This document shows, piece after piece, positions 23,326 through 31,548 of a DNA stretch of 42,445 nucleotides (the first letter of the stretch is position 1; each line of letters begins with the position of its first letter). The translations under genes were made by a program, and so were the position numbers. The notes beneath the pieces were generated by a model. The model saw only the letters and a program-made list of their open reading frames with translations, was not told the DNA's origin and ran no database searches. Source of the stretch: a virus; the IMG/VR virus record IMGVR_UViG_3300024346_000152, positions 1 to 42,445 of that record; one strand, given 5' to 3'.

Positions 23326-23800
23326 ACGTAATAATCCAGAAAAACAATTGGAAAAATTAATGAAATCTGACTTTTTGGGGGAGTTAGAAGATGTTATAAT
23401 TTTTCAAAATACTGATGGTAGTTATGAATTATTCAACACTTATCGTATTAATAAAACTAGTAAAGATGATTATATAGTAACAATGCTTACTACATTTACT
23501 ACACATCAATTTAACACACTCAAAAATGCGGTAGCATGGTGTACTTATGATAAACGAAATCTATTATATCAATCTGAAAGGATATTATTATTAGATAATT
23601 TACTAGCAGGGTTAGATGTTGACATATTATTGCATACTAAAATATTTAAAAATGCCAAAAATTCTGATGATAAATTGATATTTTTAGCTAAACTCAGCGA
23701 GGATAAACTGAAGAAAAAGCGGTTTACGGATGAACTATACACATATGTAAGTAATTCTAAAAAATGGCAAACCAACAGATTTAACAGAAAACCCTTATAA
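23318..23800 (+). CDS. Hypothetical protein (160 aa)
   Basis: 160 residues, basic, helical, not recognised. The N-terminus is Lys-rich (VKRNNPEKQLEKLMKSDFLGELEDV), the middle has strands (SYELFNTYRINKTSKDDYIVTML) and the C-terminus is Lys/Arg-rich (KKKRFTDELYTYVSNSKKWQTNRFNRK). Overlapping start suggests joint translation with the preceding gene. No function can be assigned. Confidence 0.6.
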   Translation: MVKRNNPEKQLEKLMKSDFLGELEDVIIFQNTDGSYELFNTYRINKTSKDDYIVTMLTTFTTHQFNTLKNAVAWCTYDKRNLLYQSERILLLDNLLAGLDVDILLHTKIFKNAKNSDDKLIFLAKLSEDKLKKKRFTDELYTYVSNSKKWQTNRFNRKPL

Positions 23801-23812
23801 TAAAACAAAAAA

Positions 23813-23820
23813 GATAAATA
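23813..23820 (+). promoter_or_regulatory. Late promoter (GATAAATA)
   Basis: Exact box 26 bases before the ATG at 23847. Confidence 0.65.
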
Positions 23821-23846
23821 CTTCATATTAGTCTTGGAATATAACT

Positions 23847-24572
23847 ATGAAACTAACCGAATTTGACAACAAAAAAATATCAACTGCTAAACAAGCGTTG
23901 AATGAACACTATTCTCTTCCGTTCAATACAAAGAGAATGACCGTTACGGAAACTAAGTCTATGCTTAGTAAAGTTCGCGGATTGATTAATGAAACTAAAT
24001 CATCTACTGAATTTTATCAAAGCCAAACTAGTCCATCGTACATGAAACTAGTGTTTATGGAACAAGCACTAGCTGACCATTTTAGCTATTTGCAATCATT
24101 ACCCAAAACTCGCATCGTTGTAGAAAACGAAGAAGTTGAGAAGTCCCAGGTTGTTCTTGCAGCCCAAGACATGGTAGACCAAATACAAAAGATGGTTGAA
24201 GAAGTATCTGATATGCTAGTAAAAGAATTACCAGCATTAACCTCAGGTGTCCAATCTGAGATTGGTGTGAATGAAAGTGAAACCTTCAATCAACAAGTTA
24301 CTGAAGCATTAACTTCTGTACAAGCCGCATTGACACAAAGTAAAGGTACCATGCAATCTGCATTGAATGGCATTACTGGTCAAGGCGGTGATATGATGAA
24401 TCCTGCTGATGATGCATTCGGTGATGATTCAGGTGATATGTCTGCTGATATGGATATGTCTGCTGATTTAGCCGGTGACGGTGAAGAAGATTTCAGCGTT
24501 GATGATGACATATCAATTGAAGAACCAGACGAAGAAGTACCCGTTGGTGGTGCTGGTCGCTTAAAGAGATAA
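23847..24572 (+). CDS. Late protein, possibly prohead core/virion associated
   Basis: 241 residues. Residues 1-165 are helical (STAKQALNEHYSLPF, MLSKVRGLINETK, AQDMVDQIQKMVEEVSDMLVKELPALTSGVQSEIGVNE). The last ~70 are acidic and low-complexity with Asp/Met/Ser repeats (DDSGDMSADMDMSADLAGDG). A helical body with an acidic, flexible tail resembles scaffolding or prohead-core proteins of T4-like phages, and I recall similar unnamed virion proteins in cyanophages. Late promoter upstream; its stop shares a base with the next ATG. The assignment to the core is a guess. Confidence 0.45.
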   Translation: MKLTEFDNKKISTAKQALNEHYSLPFNTKRMTVTETKSMLSKVRGLINETKSSTEFYQSQTSPSYMKLVFMEQALADHFSYLQSLPKTRIVVENEEVEKSQVVLAAQDMVDQIQKMVEEVSDMLVKELPALTSGVQSEIGVNESETFNQQVTEALTSVQAALTQSKGTMQSALNGITGQGGDMMNPADDAFGDDSGDMSADMDMSADLAGDGEEDFSVDDDISIEEPDEEVPVGGAGRLKR

Positions 24573-24895
24573 TGCGATTATTTGAACTATCTAATCCAAA
24601 TCCACTATTAGTAAGATTAGTTGCTGTCACAAGTCAGTTAACTAGCGATATTGATAGTGGAGTTGAGCATTCTGATTGGTCAGTTGATGAGTTGTTAAAT
24701 TATTATAAAGACAACGATATCATATTAGCCAAAGAAGATTTGTATGATATGATTAAAAAACCACCATTGAAGAATAGTATCTCAAACATTCAAGGTGATA
24801 AGGTCATCTTTAAGGGACAAGAAACTCCAGTTGAACCTGATGAAGATGAAAACAAAAAAGTTATCGACCAAATGGCACATAAAGCAATGAAGTAA
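24572..24895 (+). CDS. Hypothetical late protein (107 aa)
   Basis: 107 residues. The opening MRLFELSNPNPLLVRLVAVTSQLTSDID and the helix WSVDELLNYYKDNDIILAKEDLYDMIKKPPLKNSI suggest a small helical domain; the C-terminus is acidic then Lys-rich. I recall similar short proteins next to prohead-type genes in T4-like aquatic phages, without a function. Translationally coupled to the previous gene and followed after one base by the IscA gene. Confidence 0.6.
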   Translation: MRLFELSNPNPLLVRLVAVTSQLTSDIDSGVEHSDWSVDELLNYYKDNDIILAKEDLYDMIKKPPLKNSISNIQGDKVIFKGQETPVEPDEDENKKVIDQMAHKAMK

Positions 24896-24896
24896 G

Positions 24897-25223
24897 ATGA
24901 TCACCATCACTGAAAAAGCTTCCAATAAAATACAACAAATAATAGCAAAACGTGGTAAGGGTCTAGGAATACGAATAGGCGTCAAGACCACTGGTTGTAG
25001 TGGTTTGGCATATGTTTTAGAATATGTTGACGATTACAAGTATGATGAATCCATAATAAATTATGCACAACCAAATTTTATTGTATTAGTAGATAAAAAA
25101 CATGATGTTTATTTAAAGAACATGACTGTAGATTATGTACGTAATGGGTTGAATGAAGGCTTTGAATTTAGTAACCCAAATGAGCGTGACCGATGCGGTT
25201 GTGGAGAAAGTTTTAGAGTTTAA
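24897..25223 (+). CDS. iscA: A-type iron-sulfur carrier protein (IscA/HesB-like)
   Basis: 108 residues, the normal family length. The three ligand cysteines are in place: C34 in GVKTTGCSGLAYVLEY and C100/C102 in RCGCGESF near the C-terminus. In bacteria these proteins deliver Fe-S clusters to target enzymes. Phage copies are known in cyanophages and pelagiphages and may sustain host Fe-S assembly during infection, or mature a virion or phage enzyme with a cluster. It is read with the late genes before it, which slightly favours late use. Confidence 0.9.
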   Translation: MITITEKASNKIQQIIAKRGKGLGIRIGVKTTGCSGLAYVLEYVDDYKYDESIINYAQPNFIVLVDKKHDVYLKNMTVDYVRNGLNEGFEFSNPNERDRCGCGESFRV

Positions 25224-25232
25224 CCTAAACTC

Positions 25233-25261
25233 TTGCATTAAATTATAAAATATATTATAAT
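25233..25261 (+). promoter_or_regulatory. Sigma70 promoter giving a leaderless start
   Basis: TTGCAT 25233-25238, 17-base spacer, TATAAT 25256-25261. Six bases separate it from the ATG at 25268. Confidence 0.7.
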
Positions 25262-25267
25262 AGTCTA

Positions 25268-25954
25268 ATGTACATTCCAAACAAATATAATTATGTTCCT
25301 TTACTCAGGGAAACAATAAACGGGTCACGAAAATATGCAACACCTGATGGTGAAAAACTTCCTAGTGTTACTACAATACTAGATGCTACTAAAAGTGAAG
25401 AATCTAAACAAGCATTACAAAATTGGCGTAAGCGAGTTGGCGTTCAGAAAGCACAAGAAATCACAACAGAAGCCGCAGGTCGTGGAACACGAATGCACAA
25501 GTGGCTTGAAGATTACATTAAGACAGGAGTACTCAATGGGCCCGGAAGCAATCCGTATAGCTTGCAAAGCCATAAAATGGCCCAATCAATCATTAATCAA
25601 GGTCTTGTTAAATGCAATGAATATTGGGGTACAGAAGTTCCTCTCTATTATCCAAAGATTTATGCAGGGACAACAGACCTAGCAGGAATACATGATGGCG
25701 ATGAAGCTATAATGGATCACAAGCAAACAAACAAGCCTAAAAAGCGTGAGTGGATTGACGATTATTTTGTTCAGTTAGCCGCTTATGCTAATGCTCACAA
25801 CGAAGTTCACGGAACAAAGATACGCAAAGGTGTTATTTTTATGTGTTCTGCTGATAATCTCTATCAAGAATTCATCCTCGAGGGTACTGAATTTGACAAG
25901 TACACTGATATATGGTTTAAACGAGTAGAACAATACTATATGCAATTCCTATAA
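25268..25954 (+). CDS. PD-(D/E)XK nuclease, RecB-like
   Basis: 228 residues. Motifs of the RecB/MGME1 nuclease type in order: GRGTRMHKWLEDY (71-83), E123, G-T-T-D137-LAG, then D150-H-K152 in IMDHKQTNK, then DYFVQLAAYANAH (the QxxxY helix). Acts on DNA, probably as an exonuclease in recombination, repair or host DNA breakdown. It has its own sigma70 promoter predicting a leaderless mRNA, so it is made earlier than the surrounding virion genes. No Shine-Dalgarno is visible. Confidence 0.85.
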   Translation: MYIPNKYNYVPLLRETINGSRKYATPDGEKLPSVTTILDATKSEESKQALQNWRKRVGVQKAQEITTEAAGRGTRMHKWLEDYIKTGVLNGPGSNPYSLQSHKMAQSIINQGLVKCNEYWGTEVPLYYPKIYAGTTDLAGIHDGDEAIMDHKQTNKPKKREWIDDYFVQLAAYANAHNEVHGTKIRKGVIFMCSADNLYQEFILEGTEFDKYTDIWFKRVEQYYMQFL

Positions 25955-25972
25955 CGTTCTCTACGATTTAGT

Positions 25973-26009
25973 GATAAATAAGTGTAAATCTGTAAAGAAT
26001 TACACTTAT
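25973..26009 (+). promoter_or_regulatory. Late promoter inside a start-covering hairpin (tail fibre 26008)
   Basis: GATAAATA at 25973-25980. ATAAGTGTAA (25978-25987) is the exact complement of TTACACTTAT (26000-26009), which includes the ATG. A late start near 25986 removes the left arm; read-through from the nuclease gene would keep the 10-bp stem. Confidence 0.6.
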
Positions 26010-27372
26010 GGCCATAATACAAATCTCTAAAATACAACAGCGTTCAGGCAACCTAGTAGACCTGCCACAACTAGATGAAGCACAATTGGGCTGGGCAAAT
26101 GATGCTAAACGTCTTTTTATAGGTGGTACAGGTAATGCTAATACGTATAATGAAAACATTGAAGTATTGACCTCATATTCTGATATAACTTTTAGTCAAA
26201 TCACCGGCAGTGAAGGAAACTTAAACATATCAAATTCTCAAAACGGTCAACTTTTAACATATGTAGCAAGTTCTGGTACTTGGGAAAATTACGTAGGTTC
26301 TAACACCACTCAGTTATCTGGAGGAAAGCTTCAATTAGGTAATGTGAGTGGTTTACGTATTACCGGCGGTACAAATGGATATGTACTACAAACAGACGGT
26401 TTAGGTAATTTAAGTTGGACTACTCAAACAGGTGGTGGCGGTGGAACTGGTGTACCAGGTGGTGCAAACACACAGATACAGTTTAATGATGGTACTGGTA
26501 ACTTTGGTGGAAACTCCGGATTTACTTTTGATTACATTACAGGCGCAACAACTATTCCAGGTACACTTGCAGTAAGTAATACAATTACCGGAACAAGATT
26601 AATATCTAATATTGCTACAGGTACAGCACCTTTAGTAGTAACAAGCACAACACAAGTTGCTAATTTAAATGTAGCAACAGCAGGCACTGTAATAACCAAT
26701 GCACAACCTAACATTACATCAGTAGGCACGTTAACCTCACTAACAGTTACAGGCAACATTTTAAGTGGAAATGTATATGCCAATAGCGGTACAGTTGGTG
26801 CGGCTACCTTAACTGGTACACTGACAACTAATGCACAACCCAATGTTACAAGTGTTAGCACTTCATTTACCAATCTTACATTTGCAAATGCACAAACAAT
26901 CAGTGGTAATAATATGACATTGACTACTGGTGCAAACACAAATGTCGGTACTATCACTGGTAATTGGTCATTAAGTACAGGCTCACAACTACGTGCAACA
27001 TATGCTGACTTAGCAGAATATTATGAAGCAGATGCTCACTACGAACCAGGCACTGTATTAGCATTTGGTGGAGATAAAGAAGTTACAATAGCAGATGATG
27101 GTACAACAAAAGTTGCAGGCATTGTGTCAACTAATCCAGCATATGTAATGAATAGTGCATGTAAAGGTGAACATACAGTTGCATTAGCATTACAAGGTCG
27201 TGTACCATGTAAAGTACGTGGCAAAGTTCACAAAGGTGACATGCTGGTTAGTGCAGGCAATGGGTATGCTAGACCATGGAACAACCCTGCAATGGGAACA
27301 GTCATTGGTAAATCATTAGAAAACTTTGATGGTATAGAAGGTATCATTGAAGTAGCAGTCGGTAGACTTTAA
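26008..27372 (+). CDS. Tail fibre-like virion protein
   Basis: 454 residues. N-terminus QISKIQQRSGNLVDLPQLDEAQLGWANDAKRLFIGG is a common opening of T4-like aquatic phage fibres. The middle is Gly/Thr/Asn-rich and beta-repetitive, with IQFNDGTGNFGGNSGFTFDY and recurrent TNAQPN-x-TSVGTLTSL repeats of a trimeric-fibre shaft. The C-terminus from YADLAEYYEAD to the end (VAGIVSTNPAYVMN, KGDMLVSAGNGYARP) is a conserved fibre end domain, perhaps related to intramolecular chaperone domains. Probably host-receptor contact. Late promoter with a hairpin over the start. Confidence 0.8.
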   Translation: MAIIQISKIQQRSGNLVDLPQLDEAQLGWANDAKRLFIGGTGNANTYNENIEVLTSYSDITFSQITGSEGNLNISNSQNGQLLTYVASSGTWENYVGSNTTQLSGGKLQLGNVSGLRITGGTNGYVLQTDGLGNLSWTTQTGGGGGTGVPGGANTQIQFNDGTGNFGGNSGFTFDYITGATTIPGTLAVSNTITGTRLISNIATGTAPLVVTSTTQVANLNVATAGTVITNAQPNITSVGTLTSLTVTGNILSGNVYANSGTVGAATLTGTLTTNAQPNVTSVSTSFTNLTFANAQTISGNNMTLTTGANTNVGTITGNWSLSTGSQLRATYADLAEYYEADAHYEPGTVLAFGGDKEVTIADDGTTKVAGIVSTNPAYVMNSACKGEHTVALALQGRVPCKVRGKVHKGDMLVSAGNGYARPWNNPAMGTVIGKSLENFDGIEGIIEVAVGRL

Positions 27373-27390
27373 AATAATAGGAAAAATAAA

Positions 27391-27909
27391 ATGGCATCAT
27401 ATGTATATACAGGTAATTTAGTATCACAACAATCAGCAAATATTGCTACGGACAAAATTAGAATATCAACTACAGGTGTAGGTATTCACGCTGTTACAGG
27501 ATATCCTAGAGTAGCCGGTACAGGAACAGCAACGGCAGCAACTAACAGTGCTACAGTGACTGGAGTTGGAACAGCGTTTAACACTCAACTGTCTGTTGGT
27601 GGTTGGATAGGTAATACAACCGGAACAACAGTAGGAATAATATCAAGTATTGCAAATGCTACTAGTTTAACACTAACCGCTAACGCAGGAGTAGCACTAT
27701 CAAATGTTGCATACACTTTCAACAATGCAGGAGTTCCCTACGCAATTGCCACACAACAGTCATCAATTTATTCTGCTAATGATAGTTACAATACTGTTTA
27801 TTGCGGTCAAGGCAACGTAGTAGCATTTCTGACTACTGGTGGTGGAGCAGGATCTGAATTCAGTATCACTGAACTTGGTGCACCACATGCCAATACAGGT
27901 ACTCAATAA
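27391..27909 (+). CDS. Virion protein, fibre-associated (172 aa)
   Basis: 172 residues, beta-rich. The block GTATAATNSATVTGVGTAFNTQLSVGG is a module recurring in phage structural proteins and is also present, diverged, in the next gene (GTLYSATNTAYVTGIGTDLANTLSVG). RBS AGGAAAA before ATG 27391, 18 bases after the fibre gene, so it is probably read from the same late promoter. Likely part of the adhesion apparatus. Confidence 0.65.
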   Translation: MASYVYTGNLVSQQSANIATDKIRISTTGVGIHAVTGYPRVAGTGTATAATNSATVTGVGTAFNTQLSVGGWIGNTTGTTVGIISSIANATSLTLTANAGVALSNVAYTFNNAGVPYAIATQQSSIYSANDSYNTVYCGQGNVVAFLTTGGGAGSEFSITELGAPHANTGTQ

Positions 27910-27920
27910 TACAGTTTTCA

Positions 27921-27928
27921 GATAAATA
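27921..27928 (+). promoter_or_regulatory. Late promoter (GATAAATA) with a long leader
   Basis: Exact box, 84 bases before the ATG at 28013. The leader contains a hairpin TAGCGG / CCGCTA (27974-27992 region) and an AAAGGAAAA RBS. Confidence 0.6.
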
Positions 27929-28012
27929 TATAATACACTTGCATTCTGTAAGTTTATGCAGTTACCCACTGCGTAGCGGCTAGAACCCGCTAATTTTATA
28001 AAGGAAAATCAA

Positions 28013-29398
28013 ATGGGACGTCCTCTAAAAATCGCAAAGGCTCAAGCAGTCTTAACAATTACTGATACAGCAGAAACAGGCAGTATCGTTACAATCTCAG
28101 GTGGCAATTTAACAACATCTCCTACAGTTGGTGTAGCTAAAGGAATGCCATTCCAAGTAGCTACTACAGTTGGTGGTCTAACAGCAGGAGTTACATATTT
28201 TGTAAATTCAATATTGTCAAATACTACATTTGATGTATCAGCTACAGATTTAAGTGTTCAACCTCAAGTTATGGCAACAATGACTGATACCTCAGGTGGT
28301 TCAGTAAAAATGTCTGTTGGTGTTGTTGATGCTTATTTCAATAACCCAGTAGGTGGCGCAGGCTTCCCTGCAACAAATGCTAACACATATGGTGTAGTTG
28401 GTGGCAATACTAGTATTGTCGGTAAGCAAGTATTAACACGTGTTGCTATTGGTATTAATGGTACAGGTACATTGTATTCTGCTACAAATACTGCATATGT
28501 AACTGGTATTGGTACTGATTTAGCTAATACATTAAGTGTTGGTTCTGCTATTCAGGTAGCAAGCGCAAACATTAATGGTAGCACAGACTACACTAGTATA
28601 GGTTTTGCAAACACAGTTCCAGGATTAACAACAGTTGCTGTTGCTAATACACAAAATACAGGTAACATCATTGGTACTTCAGGCAATGCTCAAACATTAT
28701 TAGCCAACGGAACAGTAAGATTTACTGCTAACTTAGGTGGTCTAGTTTCTGGTCAAGTTTACTTTGTTAAAGCAATCGCAAACGCGGCCGCATTCACTGT
28801 ATCTAACACATTAGGTGGTGCTGAAGTTGACTTGTCAAGTGCGACCGGTACACCAGATGCACAACAAGATGTGGTTGAATTAGTTGCAAATGCAGCCGTA
28901 GCTTCAACCGGAGCCGCATATGTTTATGCAAATGATGAAGCTGGATTTATCGTTCGTCAAAAAGGTAAAACAAAATACCTAGTTACAGGTGGTACAACTG
29001 GCTTAACAGCACAATGCTATACAGCTAACGTTGCTAACACAGCATTGACACCAAACACAATGAACATCTTATCTACTGACGCAGCCTCTGCTACAGCATA
29101 TGTTTCAAGTATTAATGACTATAACAGTGAAATCTTCCCAACGCAAGTTGCTGCCGGATCAATATCAGCCGGTACAGTCTATACAATTTACTTTGCCGGT
29201 ACAACAGATTGGACAGCGGTTGGTGCAATGGCTAATATGACAGGTATTACATTCACTGCTACTGCCTCAGGATCTGGTACAGGTACTGCTGTTGCATATA
29301 GTGTTAACCCTGACATTATTGCTACATTCAATAATGCGGAGGATGCTAATGCGGCTAACGGTCAACCTAATCCGATCGTAGTAATTGCTAGTGCTTAA
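28013..29398 (+). CDS. Virion structural protein with repeated fibre modules (461 aa)
   Basis: 461 residues, Gly/Thr/Ala/Val-rich beta protein. Internal modules recur: GLTAGVTYFVNSILSNTTFDVS and GLVSGQVYFVKAIANAAAFTVS are two copies of one motif; TNTAYVTGIGTDLANTLSVG matches the preceding gene; SAGTVYTIYFAGTTDWTAVGAM...FTATASGSGTGTA is a module seen in many phage tail proteins. No enzyme motif. Strong late promoter and RBS; probably an abundant virion component of the tail or fibres. Confidence 0.7.
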   Translation: MGRPLKIAKAQAVLTITDTAETGSIVTISGGNLTTSPTVGVAKGMPFQVATTVGGLTAGVTYFVNSILSNTTFDVSATDLSVQPQVMATMTDTSGGSVKMSVGVVDAYFNNPVGGAGFPATNANTYGVVGGNTSIVGKQVLTRVAIGINGTGTLYSATNTAYVTGIGTDLANTLSVGSAIQVASANINGSTDYTSIGFANTVPGLTTVAVANTQNTGNIIGTSGNAQTLLANGTVRFTANLGGLVSGQVYFVKAIANAAAFTVSNTLGGAEVDLSSATGTPDAQQDVVELVANAAVASTGAAYVYANDEAGFIVRQKGKTKYLVTGGTTGLTAQCYTANVANTALTPNTMNILSTDAASATAYVSSINDYNSEIFPTQVAAGSISAGTVYTIYFAGTTDWTAVGAMANMTGITFTATASGSGTGTAVAYSVNPDIIATFNNAEDANAANGQPNPIVVIASA

Positions 29399-29400
29399 TT

Positions 29401-29712
29401 ATGGCAACTGGTAGAACTATTAAAATGCCAAAGACCGAAACTGATATCGCTGTGCTTCAAGTTCAAGTTAAAAACATTGAACAGGACGTCAGCGAAATCA
29501 AAAATAGTCTTAAAGAGATGCATGAATGTCTTGACCGTAACGCAGAAGAAACTAGAACACTTCTAACTAATATGCGTAACGAAGATATGGTAGCTCATAA
29601 AGAACTAGGGTCAAAAGTCTCCGCACTAGAAAAGTGGAGATGGATGATGATGGGTGCAGGCATAGTGATAGGATCACTTGGTTTTGAAACATTAGCAAAA
29701 TTGCTAAAATAA
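29401..29712 (+). CDS. XhlA-like coiled-coil membrane protein (holin-associated candidate)
   Basis: 103 residues. Residues ~15-75 form a coiled coil (VLQVQVKNIEQDVSEIKNSLKEMHE); residues ~80-100 are one membrane segment (WMMMGAGIVIGSLGFETLAKLL) preceded by LEKWRW. This order is that of the hemolysin XhlA/holin-associated family. It may help release virions by acting on the inner membrane, but no endolysin gene is in the window, so the lysis role is inferred. It starts two bases after the previous stop without its own Shine-Dalgarno, and ends at a bidirectional terminator. Confidence 0.6.
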   Translation: MATGRTIKMPKTETDIAVLQVQVKNIEQDVSEIKNSLKEMHECLDRNAEETRTLLTNMRNEDMVAHKELGSKVSALEKWRWMMMGAGIVIGSLGFETLAKLLK

Positions 29713-29740
29713 AAAAAAGAGACTTAGGTCTCTTTTTTTG
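29711..29740. terminator. Bidirectional terminator between converging genes
   Basis: AGAGAC (29718-29723), loop TTAG, GTCTCT (29728-29733), flanked by an A-run on the left and a T-run on the right, so it works for both strands. The stop codon of the Nudix gene lies in the loop. Confidence 0.85.
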
Positions 29741-30140
29741 TAAGTGATTTTAATTTCTTCTGTACAACATCAAAGTTTACTGTACTAAATAACCCAGGAT
29801 GTAATGGTTTAGGATATTGATTATCACCCACCCATGCATATCCGCAATGTTCATAATTTAATACTGGTGTGAATTCTTCATCTATCTTACAAAAAAATGT
29901 ATGATATGTAAATGTATTATTAACAAACTTTTGTATGGGTATTAATTTAGCGTTGTTTGGAAAGTATCCAATCTCCTCTTGGCATTCTCTATCAACACCA
30001 CTGAGTAATGTTTCCCCGTTCTCAATCTTACCACCAGGTATTCCCCAATTGCCCGGATTTTTTGTATCCGTTCTAAGTAGGTATAAGAAACGTTGTGTGT
30101 TTTTGGCGTAAAAGAAGACGCCTGCCGAGATATTATTCAT
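29724..30140 (-). CDS. Nudix hydrolase
   Basis: 138 residues. Complete Nudix box: G37-x5-E43-x7-R51-E52-C-Q-E55-E56-I-G58. The preceding strand WGIPGGK is also typical. Nudix enzymes split nucleoside diphosphates linked to another group, for example oxidised dNTPs, NAD-type compounds or RNA caps; the substrate cannot be read from sequence. T4 has a Nudix protein (NudE). It has its own sigma70 promoter on the minus strand and ends in the shared terminator, so it is a separate unit within a late minus-strand block. Confidence 0.9.
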   Translation of the reverse strand: MNNISAGVFFYAKNTQRFLYLLRTDTKNPGNWGIPGGKIENGETLLSGVDRECQEEIGYFPNNAKLIPIQKFVNNTFTYHTFFCKIDEEFTPVLNYEHCGYAWVGDNQYPKPLHPGLFSTVNFDVVQKKLKSLTKKET

Positions 30141-30150
30141 GTGCTAAGAC

Positions 30151-30179
30151 ATTATAGCATAAACTAAATTAGATTACAA
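30151..30179 (-). promoter_or_regulatory. Sigma70 promoter of the Nudix gene
   Basis: Minus strand: TTGTAA (30179-30174), 17-base spacer, TATAAT (30156-30151), with TGC before the -10. Ten bases to the ATG at 30140, so the leader is only about four bases. The -35 overlaps the 3' end of the gp15-like gene. Confidence 0.7.
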
Positions 30180-31545
30180 TACTATAATCACCCTGACCAT
30201 ACCAGCCTTCCCAAGATTTCATCCATGCACCTTCGGTATTAACATAACGATATTGTACACTGGTTGTTAAATTAGTAACATATTCTACTGTAGTTGCAGT
30301 AGCACTATCAAATGACACAAACCATTCTCCCATAGTACTATCATATTCAATAATGTCATTAGCATATGCTACAACATTACCCCATGCAATAGTTGTATCA
30401 CCTTCATTACCAATGTTATCTACAATAAGATATCTAATTCCATTTTCTGCGGGAGGTAACCCTGCATTTGGTCCTGTGACTAATGGGTTAATCACGCTGT
30501 CTACAGGATCCAATGTATTTTGAGGCAAGGTATCCGGGTCAATGTCATATATTAATAATCTATCATCATTTGGATCAAGTACTATTGTGCCGACAATTTC
30601 TGTATCCATATATGGATTTTGTAACCATATTTGACTGATACCTGGACGTATAGTACCATACACATTTAATAGACTTGACCAATATAAACTTGTGTTAGGA
30701 CTAGGAGGCAAATCTAAATCTTCATTATTAGGATAGAAATCCTGATTAGCCGGTAACAACTGTAAGCTATTACCTATTAACAATAATTTATATCCATATG
30801 GTGTAATCTTTTGTCTAGTACCTAATAACAAATCATCATTTTGTATATCATCGAGTGCCGTACCTGAAAATATACTAGCAATAATTTTCTCAATAACACC
30901 CATCTTTTTAAGTTTAGCCGCATTGCTAATCCATATAGGCATATAGAATTTCCAACTCATTACATCAATAGGATTGCCTGTACCTTGTGGTATGCTACGA
31001 CTACTGAATGTTAGTCCATCTTGATATACGACACTCAGTGAAGTCCAATCAATAAAGTTGTCAGTAGATTGTATTTCTAATGATGGGTTAAACAATGTTC
31101 CTAATTGCTCAATCAATTGTAATTTTTGATTATAATTAGTTGTCCATAAATCTACTGTCATTCTTAATGTATAGGGTACTGGCATTAGTCTTTCAACTGT
31201 AAATGCTTGCCCTTGTACAGTTTCATATTGTTGTGTCTCACTATTATAACTACGTTGTCGTACTTGTATCTTGTCAATAAACGTAGGGTCTTGTGTTCTA
31301 CGTTGGTCATATTCTAAACCGGTGATATAATATGTAATTAGTGGTGCGCTAGGTAAATTACTAGCACTGTTGTTAGCAATGATAGTACTTGCCTGACGAC
31401 TACTGTCACCATACATAATTGGCACACGAACAAGTATTTCGTTACCAGCTGGGTCTTTACCTTTAGTAACGTACCAATTACTAAAGATTTTTCCAAACTG
31501 AATTAAAAATCTGCGGACCTGATTATCATAAAAGAAAGCTGCCAT
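30169..31545 (-). CDS. 15: Tail sheath stabiliser / connector (gp15-like)
   Basis: 458 residues, longer than T4 gp15 (272). The N-terminus FFYDNQVRRFLIQFGKIFSNW...VRVPIMYGDSSRQ parallels the T4 start (FYNSSFRRYATLMGDLFSN...IRVPITYASK). PYTLRMTVDLWTTNYNQKLQLIEQ parallels T4 PIKMIYELSIFTRYEDDMFQIVEQ. gp15 caps the tail tube and sheath at the head side and binds the neck. The extra C-terminal ~200 residues are beta-rich and unique to this lineage. It follows the gp14-like gene after three bases on the minus strand. Confidence 0.8.
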   Translation of the reverse strand: MAAFFYDNQVRRFLIQFGKIFSNWYVTKGKDPAGNEILVRVPIMYGDSSRQASTIIANNSASNLPSAPLITYYITGLEYDQRRTQDPTFIDKIQVRQRSYNSETQQYETVQGQAFTVERLMPVPYTLRMTVDLWTTNYNQKLQLIEQLGTLFNPSLEIQSTDNFIDWTSLSVVYQDGLTFSSRSIPQGTGNPIDVMSWKFYMPIWISNAAKLKKMGVIEKIIASIFSGTALDDIQNDDLLLGTRQKITPYGYKLLLIGNSLQLLPANQDFYPNNEDLDLPPSPNTSLYWSSLLNVYGTIRPGISQIWLQNPYMDTEIVGTIVLDPNDDRLLIYDIDPDTLPQNTLDPVDSVINPLVTGPNAGLPPAENGIRYLIVDNIGNEGDTTIAWGNVVAYANDIIEYDSTMGEWFVSFDSATATTVEYVTNLTTSVQYRYVNTEGAWMKSWEGWYGQGDYSIVI

Positions 31546-31548
31546 ATA

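Noticed and set aside
26532-26957. 141-codon minus-strand frame inside the tail fibre gene
   Set aside because: Hydrophobic Val/Leu/Pro-rich sequence produced by antisense reading of Thr/Asn/Gly repeats; the fibre gene on the other strand explains the region.
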